From Bacteroides sp. (GTDB lineage Bacteria > Bacteroidota > Bacteroidia > Bacteroidales > Bacteroidaceae), in contig NZ_JAQVBV010000010.1 of assembly GCF_028690125.1 (NCBI RefSeq), positions 85,085-149,084 of the forward strand: DNA of 64,000 nt. The letters are read 5' to 3'. The notes beneath the pieces were generated by a model. It worked only from the letters and a program-made list of their open reading frames with translations. It did no database searches and had not been told where the DNA came from. Made by a program: the position numbers and the translations under genes. Shown one piece after another: positions 18,965-28,009 of this stretch. Numbering within the stretch: the stretch's first letter is position 1; each line of letters begins with the position of its first letter.

Positions 18965-21037
18965 TTATTTCACCGGAATTTCGGCCATAAAGGTAGAAGC
19001 CGGAAGAGATACCTGATTTATCAAATTGGCTCGGGTAAAAGGCTGCCATCCATATCTTACGTATCGAGGTTTTGGAACCTCCTTGCTACGGATTTTCACT
19101 TGTTCTCCTACGATCTCTGCTATTGCAGGATAATATAGACCTTCTATTTCTGCCACTTCAAAGGTACGTAATGATTTCCCATCAGAGCTCTTCATTCCTT
19201 GTCCATAATCAAAAGACAAAAATACGGCTCCACCCCGACTAATAGCACTACGAAATAAAGGGCCGGAAGGTATTATATCCCTTGAGTAGGTCTTGTTCAA
19301 TGCCCAACGTGCCAAGCGTTCACCAATTGGTTGCTTACAGTTAGGATGAACATTTAATGAATCGCCATGATCAATGGACACAGCCATACCTGTATATGGA
19401 ATTTCTTCAATTAATCGTCGTTGGCTATCACGAAACCAAGGCCAGGAAGGACGGTCTATACCAGACAACTGTACAAAATAAAAAGGTAAATAATCATCAT
19501 TCCATTTTTTTCGCCAACTCTGTACCAATAGTTTAAAGAGTTTCTCATGAGCTTCCCAGTTATGTGCATTCGACTCTCCTTGATACCAAACGACACCTTT
19601 AATAGGATATTGCTCCAAAGGACAGATGCCTGATTCATATAGATAACTAGGCTCATAAGGGTGACGTTGGAATTGATCTGTTGATTTCTTAATATTTAGT
19701 GCTGCTCGTTCACGCGTCCATCCTTGTATAAAGTCATTATTCAGCCAATCTTTTAAGATAGCCGGAAACTCATATTCGAGTGATGATCTATCCACCCAAG
19801 ATTCTATAGGAGATCCACCAATCGCATTACAAATCAAACCAATCGGAACTTGCAGACTATCACGCAATGCTTTTCCAAAGTAATAAGCTATTGCTGAAAA
19901 ATCGGAAGCAGTTGCAGGAATACAAGTTTTCCATTCGGTATTTCGATAATATTGAAGATGGTTTAATGAACCAAGTACTGTTGCATCCCACTCTACTGCA
20001 TCGGTATGCCAACGTGCTTTCATGTCATATAAATGAATTTGCTGATCAGTAGCTTGTGGTATATCCTTTTTTGCTGTTGAACTATGTTTTAACATAAACG
20101 CCATATTCGATTGTCCTGAACAAAGCCACACTTCTCCAGCCAATACATTATTATATTGAAGCTTTTGATTAGCTGTCCCTATTTTCAAGGTATAAGGTCC
20201 ACCGGTTTTTAAAGGACGAAGTTTGATAGACCATTTTCCATCCAGTCCTGTTTTTGTCTTCAAGTGTTGATTAGAAATACTTATTGTCACTTGTTCTTCG
20301 GCATTAGCTTTGCCTTGAATTGTCAATGGAGTATCTCGTTGCAACACCATATTATCGGTATAGAGCATCGACATTTTTAGACCTCCATAATCACCGGTAA
20401 TGGCAGAATAGACTGTTTGAGCCATAATAGATGCTCCTTCCTGATTAGGATGGACCGCATCTGGCAACATAAAAGGATACAAATGTAAAGGAGTATAAAA
20501 GTTTATTAATTGTACTCCGGTATAACGGGCTACATTCTCAATAGCTAACTGAATTTCTCCATGCCAATCGCGGGTTCCTGACAAAAAACGAGGATGTCTG
20601 TCAGTAATCGGAGTCATTAGGGCAATCAGAATACGAACTTTCGGGTTCACATTTCGGAAAGAGTTAATCAATGCAACATAGTCTCTTACAAAATCATCAC
20701 GATAATTAGGCCAATTACGCGGATCTGTATCATTGATGCCCAAATGAATAATAACTATATCTCCTGCAAAATCGATAGCTTTCCTATATTCTTCCTGTTG
20801 TGTGTATGGATAATGCCCTCTATTTAATAAAGTAGCACCAGGTTTACCAAAATTACTGACCTCATAAGATTCACCAAGCATTTTCTGTAACTGTGCCGGA
20901 TATGACTGTGTATTTCGATCGGGTAAACTATAACCATACGTTATGCTATTACCGATACACGCTACTTTTTTACGCTGTTGAGCATTGACAAAAAGAGTCA
21001 TAACCAAGCATATATAAACAAATACGAGCTTTTTCAT
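18965..21037 (-). CDS. Two-domain SGNH esterase / sialate O-acetylesterase
   Basis: This 690-residue secreted protein (signal peptide to about residue 20) fuses two esterase domains. Domain 1 (about 24-215) is SGNH/GDSL: nucleophile Ser31 in IGNSIT, HLGIND (98-103), and the Asp193/His196 pair in PDAVHPN. Domain 2 (from about 225) is a sialate O-acetylesterase-type domain with Ser310 in WLCSGQSNM, ICNAIGGSPIESW and VVWYQGESNAHNW. It should strip O-acetyl groups from sialic acids, which otherwise block sialidase or later sialate catabolism. This resembles the two-domain NanS/EstA-type esterases of Bacteroides. Its neighbours are GH20 and GH33 genes in the same orientation. Confidence 0.9.
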   Translation of the reverse strand: MKKLVFVYICLVMTLFVNAQQRKKVACIGNSITYGYSLPDRNTQSYPAQLQKMLGESYEVSNFGKPGATLLNRGHYPYTQQEEYRKAIDFAGDIVIIHLGINDTDPRNWPNYRDDFVRDYVALINSFRNVNPKVRILIALMTPITDRHPRFLSGTRDWHGEIQLAIENVARYTGVQLINFYTPLHLYPFMLPDAVHPNQEGASIMAQTVYSAITGDYGGLKMSMLYTDNMVLQRDTPLTIQGKANAEEQVTISISNQHLKTKTGLDGKWSIKLRPLKTGGPYTLKIGTANQKLQYNNVLAGEVWLCSGQSNMAFMLKHSSTAKKDIPQATDQQIHLYDMKARWHTDAVEWDATVLGSLNHLQYYRNTEWKTCIPATASDFSAIAYYFGKALRDSLQVPIGLICNAIGGSPIESWVDRSSLEYEFPAILKDWLNNDFIQGWTRERAALNIKKSTDQFQRHPYEPSYLYESGICPLEQYPIKGVVWYQGESNAHNWEAHEKLFKLLVQSWRKKWNDDYLPFYFVQLSGIDRPSWPWFRDSQRRLIEEIPYTGMAVSIDHGDSLNVHPNCKQPIGERLARWALNKTYSRDIIPSGPLFRSAISRGGAVFLSFDYGQGMKSSDGKSLRTFEVAEIEGLYYPAIAEIVGEQVKIRSKEVPKPRYVRYGWQPFTRANLINQVSLPASTFMAEIPVK

Positions 21038-21091
21038 TTTTCACAAATGTATGATTTTATAATTCCGATCCTATAACTATATCTATCATCA

Positions 21092-23110
21092 TTACAATCT
21101 TTTCTCCGGTGAATAGACCAAACCTTCCACAGCCTTCTCACCATCAAGAGTTACGAATATAGTAGTAAACATCCATTTTACCAAACGAACTTCATTAGTT
21201 GTGAATTTACCAACCGGAAGTTTTAGCAGTACCTTATTCCAACCTTTATTCAAATGAACCTTCAAAAGAGCACGAGCTATACAGTTCTCATTGCCTAATG
21301 CAATTTCCTGACTTCTTTCCCGATGAGTAGCAGTCCATACAGGTGGCAATATTTCCTGATCATTTAACCAAATACGACTTTCTTTATAATCCCATTTACC
21401 TGGCAAAGGGGGCAAATCGCTTTCTGAACGTCCATAATTCTGGAATTCCGCCCATAAACCAACATCCTGCTTTTGAGGAGAATATACATAAGTGTAGGCA
21501 TAAGCAGTATGATTTTCTTGCGGATCTTTATAAAAAGCAGGTACAATATTCCCCCAAACGTGTCGCAGATAAATGCCCGCCCCTATTGCCGGACGTACTT
21601 TATATTGTTTACCTTGATAAATATACGAATCGTTGAGTACATTTTCCGGAGGAAAAACTTTTGTCAGATCACCTCCGTTCGGGAAAGCATCTGTAATATT
21701 CCACTTCACATTTGTCTGTCGGACATAAGCAAACGGATAATTATTAAACAAGTGCTCTTTATACCATAGCATACGATACTCAAAATCTACAAAATCACGA
21801 AAGATTTCGGAATTCTCGTCTGTAGGAAGAATGGTCCCTTGTTCATCAAAATATTCAGTTCCCCCTCCTTTCCACGCACGTTCTGCGATAGCCAGCATAT
21901 TCGGATAGAAATTATTCTCCAGAATTATATTTTGCTCACTATTCAATAGACGGTCATTCCAAACCCCTAAAATGACCCCGGCAAGATCATCACTACCAAT
22001 TCCTTCATTGTAAATCCGACTATTGTATAATGCAATAATGTCACCAAAAGTATCGAAATGATTCAAATAATGAAACCGGGAATCGATAGCCGGAATACCT
22101 TCCTGAGCTTTGCCACGATAACTCCAGAGTTGAGTCATGTCAATCTCTCCCAAATTATATTTCCATCCCGGATTCCATGAAATCACTTTTTTCCCTTTAG
22201 ATCGTACATATGCTACCATTTCAGGAACAAATTCCGGATTGGTGAATCCAACTTCATCTGTTCCAATATGCATATAAGGGACATCGAACGTATCACAGAT
22301 CTCATCCAATAGCAGCTTCAATATTTTCATGCCTTCCGGTGTTTGCATATCGTGACGGAAAGTACGTACAAAAGCTGCACTATGTCCCGGCATATCTATC
22401 TCCGGAATTAACAGCACTTGATGAGCTTTACAAAAAGCCACCAATTCTCTGGCTTCCTCCAAGGTATAATATTTGCCAGGAAAACGAGTCATGTTTGTAC
22501 TATCGTTCAACATTGGAAATATTTTACTTTGCAAACGCCACGCTTGGTTTTCCGTCAAATGCCAATGAAATACATTGATTTTAAATTTTGAAAGGATAGC
22601 AATCTCTCCCTTTAGCTCCTCCAACGACAGATAACTACGTCCGACATCCTGCATAAATCCTCGAATTCGAAAAGCAGGCCAATCTAATATTTCACACCCA
22701 TCAAAACGGATCTTTGTCTCTGAGTTCTTAGCCAGTTGTGCTAACGTTTGCATAGCCCAATATACTCCACGTTCTGTAATAGCTTCAATCTTTATTTTTC
22801 GTTTACTCACTTTCAGATGATAAGCTTCTTCCTGATTGACGGATACACCCTTCAGAGAGGAAAGCAATACAACTTCTATTACTGAACTTGCATTAGAGTC
22901 TATATCCCCACCGTGCTCTCTAATAAAATCCACCCATTCCTTTTGAAGAACCGGAGTAATCAGATTAATTTTATTCAACGTAAAATCAGAACCGTGAGAA
23001 AAAAAGTATTGTGGTTTAGGCAATAGAAGATTATCAGCTACCGTAGCAGTTGATACCAAACAAAAAACAGACCAAAGGAAAATTGTATAAATAATATGAT
23101 TATATTTCAT
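21092..23110 (-). CDS. GH20 beta-N-acetylhexosaminidase, secreted
   Basis: This is a second GH20 enzyme. The open frame extends to 23152, directly abutting the sialidase stop. I chose the internal ATG at 23110 because it begins a clean signal peptide (MKYNHIIYTIFLWSVFCLVS...) and gives 672 residues. Numbered from there, the barrel starts near 148 (RIRGFMQDVGRSYLS) with WHLTENQAWRLQ (183-194) and catalytic Asp285-Glu286 in HIGTDEVGF. The C-terminal 250 residues carry extra beta-rich domains, including one that looks like a carbohydrate-binding module. It is only distantly similar to the other GH20, so the two probably differ in linkage or antenna preference. It is translated 42 bp downstream of the sialidase gene in the same operon. 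Confidence 0.9.
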   Translation of the reverse strand: MKYNHIIYTIFLWSVFCLVSTATVADNLLLPKPQYFFSHGSDFTLNKINLITPVLQKEWVDFIREHGGDIDSNASSVIEVVLLSSLKGVSVNQEEAYHLKVSKRKIKIEAITERGVYWAMQTLAQLAKNSETKIRFDGCEILDWPAFRIRGFMQDVGRSYLSLEELKGEIAILSKFKINVFHWHLTENQAWRLQSKIFPMLNDSTNMTRFPGKYYTLEEARELVAFCKAHQVLLIPEIDMPGHSAAFVRTFRHDMQTPEGMKILKLLLDEICDTFDVPYMHIGTDEVGFTNPEFVPEMVAYVRSKGKKVISWNPGWKYNLGEIDMTQLWSYRGKAQEGIPAIDSRFHYLNHFDTFGDIIALYNSRIYNEGIGSDDLAGVILGVWNDRLLNSEQNIILENNFYPNMLAIAERAWKGGGTEYFDEQGTILPTDENSEIFRDFVDFEYRMLWYKEHLFNNYPFAYVRQTNVKWNITDAFPNGGDLTKVFPPENVLNDSYIYQGKQYKVRPAIGAGIYLRHVWGNIVPAFYKDPQENHTAYAYTYVYSPQKQDVGLWAEFQNYGRSESDLPPLPGKWDYKESRIWLNDQEILPPVWTATHRERSQEIALGNENCIARALLKVHLNKGWNKVLLKLPVGKFTTNEVRLVKWMFTTIFVTLDGEKAVEGLVYSPEKRL

Positions 23111-23152
23111 GCATTCTATGTCTATTAGATAAAAGAAATTTCTTGCAAACAA

Positions 23153-24787
23153 TTACTGTTGTACAATATCAGTAAATTTCACAGACTGGAATGTCATATG
23201 TGCCACACTACTTTCATACAAAATTCCAATTGTTTCTTTATCAACCATAGTCAGACAAGTATATCCCCACCCTTCTGCTTCATCCAGTAATAACTGATGT
23301 TCAGGCAGCCAAGTAAGTCCTCCATCCAAACTTGCTTTGATGGTAATATGATTTCGTCCTTTTGTAGTATTGGGGTTAGAAAAGAAAAGAATATCTTTAT
23401 TTAAGGCATTATCTTCAGCACTGACATGAATAATACTTGCCATACATACCGATTCCTGCAATGCTTTACGTGATGAAGGATGTTCCGTCCATGTTTTACC
23501 TAAATCTTTCGTTATAGAGACAGCTCTACTCCCTCCACGATTATCTCGCATATTCAGCATCAGTACTCCCGACTCCACTTCAACGACTTGCGCCTCAGTG
23601 GTATTCGTCCGTGCAAGGTTGTGCATTTTCCATGTTTTTCCCCTGTCTTTACTATACATAATACCAGCATTAGGTACACGTGTAGAATCGATAAACTGAG
23701 TGGGAAATACTAAAGTCCCGTCATTCATTGTAATACCCCGTCCCGGTCCCTGAAGCAAGAAATACCAGGACGGATCTTTCACCTGCTCTGTTATGTTCAT
23801 TGGCTTCGACCAGGTTTTACCGTCATCCGTACTTTTTGCCATCACTAATTGTGCTGTATGATTCAAATCCATACCCGGATGTGAGCTCCACCATGCACGT
23901 TGATTTCCCATTCCATGTGTCCATGCAGCAACTATCCATACTGTATTTGTCTTAGTATCTACCAAAATAGAGGGGTCTCCTACCCCATTCTGTGCAGCCG
24001 GTAGTCCGCCATATTCACCAAAAGAGAGAGGTAGACGCATTTTTTTCCAGGTTTTTCCGCCATCCGCACTACGACTCAGACCTATATTTACATATTCCTG
24101 CAAATCGACACTACTATTATATCGGACATCATATACACCTAATAATGTTCCTTTATTCGTAGTAACTAACCCTGGAATACGGAAAGATGCAGAACTGTCA
24201 TTACCGGCATGGCGTACTCCGACACCCATACGATGAACAATATCTTTTGATGAAACTGATTGACAGATAGCAGCCTTCCCATCTACCTTTACCGACTGTA
24301 ATGAAGAACTTATTTTTGTATGTAAAGAAGTACCAGATTTCATCTGCAAACTAATCCAAAAGAAATTTACACCGGGAAACAACTGATAATTACTCTTTAA
24401 TACAACCTTACCAGAAGGTTTCAGTACCTCTGCACATTTTATTGAATAAGAGGGATTAGCTGCTAAAGTTTCTCCCGGGCGATGACTGGAAATATATTCA
24501 ACAGGAGCAAATCTTTTTTTTCCTTTATCTTGCAAAGCTTCCGTTCCTCCATAATAAAGTTTGACCGCTTGAATATCTGAGACATTTGTGCTTTTACTAA
24601 AATCCAGAAGTACTTCATTTAACACCTTACTTTCTTTGGCATCTAAACGAAGATAAAATAACACATTATCTTGGCGTTCAATCAAAATAGGAATCTGTGT
24701 TTCACGTATATGCACTGTATCCGAAGCCTTTAGAGAAAAGGAAAATCCTAATAAAATCAGGAAAAGTAAACAACGACTTGTTTTCAT
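23153..24787 (-). CDS. nanH: GH33 exo-alpha-sialidase
   Basis: This 544-residue sialidase has a signal peptide (to about residue 21) and an N-terminal BNR-associated beta domain (about 30-170). The six-bladed catalytic propeller has FRIPGLV (202-208, with the catalytic Arg) and at least five Asp-box repeats: SADGGKTW, STDDGKTW, SKDRGKTW, TKDLGKTW and SLDGGLTW. The family hydrolyses terminal alpha-linked sialic acid through a Tyr/Glu nucleophile pair. It is the first gene of the minus-strand glycosidase operon, as expected for the enzyme that must act first. Immediately upstream, in the opposite direction, is the deleted sugar-porter fragment. The symbol nanH is the customary name for the Bacteroides enzyme. 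Confidence 0.95.
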   Translation of the reverse strand: MKTSRCLLFLILLGFSFSLKASDTVHIRETQIPILIERQDNVLFYLRLDAKESKVLNEVLLDFSKSTNVSDIQAVKLYYGGTEALQDKGKKRFAPVEYISSHRPGETLAANPSYSIKCAEVLKPSGKVVLKSNYQLFPGVNFFWISLQMKSGTSLHTKISSSLQSVKVDGKAAICQSVSSKDIVHRMGVGVRHAGNDSSASFRIPGLVTTNKGTLLGVYDVRYNSSVDLQEYVNIGLSRSADGGKTWKKMRLPLSFGEYGGLPAAQNGVGDPSILVDTKTNTVWIVAAWTHGMGNQRAWWSSHPGMDLNHTAQLVMAKSTDDGKTWSKPMNITEQVKDPSWYFLLQGPGRGITMNDGTLVFPTQFIDSTRVPNAGIMYSKDRGKTWKMHNLARTNTTEAQVVEVESGVLMLNMRDNRGGSRAVSITKDLGKTWTEHPSSRKALQESVCMASIIHVSAEDNALNKDILFFSNPNTTKGRNHITIKASLDGGLTWLPEHQLLLDEAEGWGYTCLTMVDKETIGILYESSVAHMTFQSVKFTDIVQQ

Positions 24788-24850
24788 AAATTGGGGGTAT
24801 TAGTTAGTTTTTAACGGTGTAAAGATATAACTTTCCGACTAATTTTCAGA
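24788..24850 (-). promoter_or_regulatory. Sialidase operon promoter candidate
   Basis: On the minus strand, TCTG (plus 24847-24850) followed by exactly 19 bp and TATCTTTA (plus 24820-24827) fits the Bacteroides -33/-7 pattern TTTG-N19-TAnnTTTG with one mismatch in each box. A start near 24813 would leave a leader of about 26 nt. The leader contains a CCGTTAA stretch and a C-rich run shared with the beta-mannosidase upstream region. Confidence 0.5.
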
Positions 24851-24867
24851 CAAGAAGCATCAACTCT

Positions 24868-25390
24868 TTCTTTATTTTACCAAGTTCTCGTAGGACTAGT
24901 CAATACGCTCACCACCATCCTTGCCCTTACCATCATCGACAAAGTGGGTCGTAAAACCTTGGTATACTACGGAGTCTCCGGGATGGTCATCTCCCTGCTT
25001 CTTATCGGGTCCTACTTCCTTTACGGTGAAACTCTGGGCATCTCCAGCCTCTTCCTGCTAACCTTCTTTCTATTCTATGTATTCTGCTGCGCCGTCTCCA
25101 TCTGCGCCGTAATATTCGTACTCCTCTCAGAGATGTACCCCACCAAAGTACGCGGACTCGCCATGTCCATAGCCGGCTTCGCCCTATGGATCGGAACGTA
25201 CCTGATCGGACAGCTAACCCCCTGGATGCTCCAAAACCTGACCCCCGCCGGAACATTCCTCCTGTTCGCCCTCATGTGCGTGCCTTATATGCTCATCGTC
25301 TGGAGACTCGTGCCGGAAACCACCGGCAAGTCCCTGGAAGAAATAGAAAGATACTGGACCCGTTCGGAACAGTCAGAGAAAAGACCTTAA
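24868..25390 (+). pseudogene. 5'-truncated MFS sugar porter (C-terminal third only)
   Basis: The frame ending at 25390 encodes the last 170 or so residues of an MFS sugar porter, from LFYQVLVGLVNTLTT through the PETTGKSLEEIE signature near the C-terminus. It matches the intact porter at 62493-63911 closely. The N-terminal 300 residues are missing: homology stops abruptly near 24870, and before it lies sialidase upstream DNA. A GTG at 24944 could start translation, but at least half of the transporter core is absent, so function is very unlikely. It precedes the first AGE gene by 119 bp and marks the edge of the inverted duplication. Confidence 0.85.
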
Positions 25391-26660
25391 TAACAATAAA
25401 CTAACAACTGAGAAGTATAGAAAAGTCACAGGTCATTTTGGTATAGCCATTCAAAAAACATTTCCTTACCTGCCGTACCCCTATACCTATCTATAATAAA
25501 AACAACACTATGGATTTTAAGAAATTAGCAAATCAATACCAGGATGAACTGCTGGATAACATCCTTCCATTCTGGCTCAAAAACTCTCAAGATCATCAGT
25601 TCGGCGGCTATTTCACCTGTCTGGACCGTGAAGGGAATGTCTTCGATACAGACAAATTCATCTGGCTCCAAGGCCGCCAAGTCTGGATGTACTCCATGCT
25701 CTACAACAAAGTAGAAAAACGTCAGGAATGGCTCGACTGCGCCATCCAAGGCGGTGAATTTCTAAAGAAATACGGACATGATGGGAATTACAACTGGTAC
25801 TTCTCCCTCGACCGTTCGGGTAGCCCCCTGGTAGAACCCTACAACATCTTCTCGTATACCTTCGCCACCATGGCCTTCGGGCAACTGAGTCTGGCAACGG
25901 GAAATCAGGAATATGCTGATATCGCAAAGAAGACATTCGAGATTATTCTCTCCAAGGTGGATAATCCGAAAGGAAAATGGAACAAACTCCATCCGGGAAC
26001 CCGCAACCTGAAAAACTTCGCTTTACCGATGATTCTCTGTAATCTGGCTCTGGAGATTGAACATTTGCTGGATGAAGACTATCTTCAACAAACCATGGAA
26101 ACCTGCATCCACGAAGTAATGGACATATTCTACCGTCCCGAACTGGGAGGCATCATAGTAGAGAATGTAAATGCGGACGGCAGCCTTGCAGATTGTTTCG
26201 AAGGTCGTCAGCTCACCCCCGGCCATGCCATAGAAGCCATGTGGTTCATCATGGACCTTGGCAAACGTTTGAATCGTCCTGAGCTGATTGAAAAGGCGAA
26301 AAATGTCACTCTTACCATGCTCAATTACGGCTGGGATAAAGAATACGGAGGCATCTACTACTTCATGGACCGCAAAGGCTGTCCCCCCCAACAATTGGAA
26401 TGGGACCAGAAACTCTGGTGGGTACATATAGAAACACTAATCTCCCTATTGAAAGGATATCAACTGACCGGAGATAAACACTGCCTGGAATGGTTTGAGA
26501 AAGTACACGATTATACATGGAGCCATTTTAAAGATCCGGATTATCCCGAATGGTTCGGTTACCTGAATCGAAGAGGGGAAGTGTTGTTACCGCTCAAAGG
26601 GGGAAAGTGGAAGGGATGTTTCCATGTGCCAAGGGGGTTGTACCAGTGCTGGAAGACACT
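24875..26660 (+). repeat. Inverted duplication, left copy (porter 3' end plus AGE gene)
   Basis: This GC-rich block recurs in opposite orientation at 61321-63005. The outer junction starts with 29 identical bases (24875-24903 versus 62977-63005). The inner junction falls at the GCTGGAAGACACT stretch near the end of the AGE gene. The encoded AGE proteins differ at about 26 of roughly 385 aligned residues. The gap between porter and epimerase is longer here (119 bp versus 21 bp) and unrelated in sequence. Confidence 0.85.
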
Positions 26661-26718
26661 GGAAAAATTGGAGAAAGAAGAAGTCATAGAAACCTGTATA
26701 AATCTTGAACAATGCTAA
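25510..26718 (+). CDS. AGE-family N-acylglucosamine 2-epimerase (copy 1)
   Basis: This 402-residue cytoplasmic (alpha/alpha)6-barrel protein belongs to the N-acyl-D-glucosamine 2-epimerase superfamily. Conserved family segments are FIWLQGRQVWMYS (51-63), the His in TPGHAIEAMWF (about 240-250), the KLWWVHIETL stretch and the C-terminal His in KGCFHVPRGLYQCW. In Bacteroides such enzymes convert ManNAc, released from sialic acid by the lyase, to GlcNAc. Cellobiose or mannose epimerase activity is an alternative in this superfamily. It is about 93 percent identical to copy 2. Its C-terminus differs and is 12 residues longer, because the duplication ends just before the stop. The stop overlaps the next gene's ATG by 7 bp. 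Confidence 0.88.
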   Translation: MDFKKLANQYQDELLDNILPFWLKNSQDHQFGGYFTCLDREGNVFDTDKFIWLQGRQVWMYSMLYNKVEKRQEWLDCAIQGGEFLKKYGHDGNYNWYFSLDRSGSPLVEPYNIFSYTFATMAFGQLSLATGNQEYADIAKKTFEIILSKVDNPKGKWNKLHPGTRNLKNFALPMILCNLALEIEHLLDEDYLQQTMETCIHEVMDIFYRPELGGIIVENVNADGSLADCFEGRQLTPGHAIEAMWFIMDLGKRLNRPELIEKAKNVTLTMLNYGWDKEYGGIYYFMDRKGCPPQQLEWDQKLWWVHIETLISLLKGYQLTGDKHCLEWFEKVHDYTWSHFKDPDYPEWFGYLNRRGEVLLPLKGGKWKGCFHVPRGLYQCWKTLEKLEKEEVIETCINLEQC

Positions 26719-27959
26719 AGAAAAGATATCATATTGTTTTTCTGTTGGTATTTCTAACAATCTGTCCTTTCACAGAGATTATATGCCAAGAAAAGCCCAA
26801 ATACCTCTGGTTTGATGCAGAAGCCAACTTTGAACGTTTTGCTTCTAGAGATTCTATCTCTTACTATTTAGAGAAAGCCAAATCTGTTGGATTCAATCAA
26901 GTAGTAGTGGATGTAAAACCAATATACGGAGAAGTTTTATACAAAAGTAAAATTCTTACTCCACTTACCACTGTCAATGGTAAAGTCATTCACAGAGATT
27001 GGGATTACCTGCAATATTTTGTAGATGAGGCTCATCGTCTTGGATTGAAAGTAACCGTTTCTACAGCTATGTTTCCATCGGGACATCCCGGAACAGGTGA
27101 AGGATTGGTCTATAAAGATAACCGTTGGGACGGAAAAACGTGTTTGGAGTATATGCCAAACGGACAAATGCTTGATATCAGAGATGACAAACAGAAAGTT
27201 GGTGCTTTTCTGAATCCTGTTCGTAAAGATGTACGTAAGTTTGCTTTGAGTATCGTTCGTGAAATAGTAAAAAAATACGATGTAGATGCTTATGCATTGG
27301 ATTATTGTAGATATCCCTCTGATGACAGTGATTTTTCAAAAGAAACGCGTAACGCTTTCGAACGATATCTAGGCAAAAAGGTTAAGAACTTTCCCGAAGA
27401 TGTATATACTTGGAACGCGGATGGAACAAAAAATCCCGGTATCTACTATAAAGAATGGTGGGCGTTCCGTTCTCATGTAATATCCAGTTTTGTCAAAGAT
27501 GTGCGTGATAACATTGATACAATTAATGATAAGGTAGAGTTGGAGTATTGGGCCGCCTCCTGGATTCACGCGATTTATGGACAAGGACAAAATTGGGCAA
27601 GTCCTAAGTCTGACTTTTCACTCAATTATCCATGGGGATCAAAAGCTTATAATGAAACAGGCTTTGCACCATACCTGGATACGTTCTTATGTGGAACCTA
27701 TTTAGAAAGAATTTATGGAATGGATGATCCTGAATCCATAGAATATGGAATAGCTCGCGCACAAAAGCTAATTGGCGATGACTGTAGTGTATTTGGAACC
27801 ATTTATGCCTTAAATCATAAAACAAATATAGCTGACGCAGTCAGCATCTGTCTCGAAAAATCAGAAGGTTTAATGGTCTTTGATATCGTGCAAGTAATAG
27901 AAATGAACTTGTGGGATGGAATAAAAGAAGGCATTAAACGTGCTGAAACACAACAATAA
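26712..27959 (+). CDS. Family-10-like glycosylhydrolase (GHL10-type TIM barrel), secreted
   Basis: This 415-residue protein has an N-terminal signal (about 1-26). The predicted TIM barrel opens with PKYLWFDAEANFERFASRD and continues with VVVDVKPIYGEVLY, DWDYLQYFVDEAHRLGL and ALDYCRYPSDD. These segments resemble the GHL10/family-10 glycosylhydrolase group, whose biochemistry is thin. The repeated Asp and Glu at strand ends are candidate catalytic residues. It overlaps the AGE gene by 7 bp and precedes SusC by 50 bp, so it is part of the PUL operon. A paralogue lies at 34991. Glycosidase action is inferred from fold and context; the bond cleaved is unknown. Confidence 0.75.
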   Translation: MLKKRYHIVFLLVFLTICPFTEIICQEKPKYLWFDAEANFERFASRDSISYYLEKAKSVGFNQVVVDVKPIYGEVLYKSKILTPLTTVNGKVIHRDWDYLQYFVDEAHRLGLKVTVSTAMFPSGHPGTGEGLVYKDNRWDGKTCLEYMPNGQMLDIRDDKQKVGAFLNPVRKDVRKFALSIVREIVKKYDVDAYALDYCRYPSDDSDFSKETRNAFERYLGKKVKNFPEDVYTWNADGTKNPGIYYKEWWAFRSHVISSFVKDVRDNIDTINDKVELEYWAASWIHAIYGQGQNWASPKSDFSLNYPWGSKAYNETGFAPYLDTFLCGTYLERIYGMDDPESIEYGIARAQKLIGDDCSVFGTIYALNHKTNIADAVSICLEKSEGLMVFDIVQVIEMNLWDGIKEGIKRAETQQ

Positions 27960-28009
27960 GAAAGACAAATAAAATAATCATTTTTGTTTTATTAATACTT
28001 ATATTTAAT

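Noticed and set aside
21038..21091. Promoter for the sialate esterase from a TACATTTG match (plus 21044-21051)
   Set aside because: The match lies only 7 bp before the ATG with no -33 box, so it is probably chance in AT-rich DNA.
24944..25390. A short functional transporter subunit starting at GTG 24944
   Set aside because: It would contain only the last helices of an MFS porter. Half-size MFS subunits of this kind are not expected, so it is treated as a relic.
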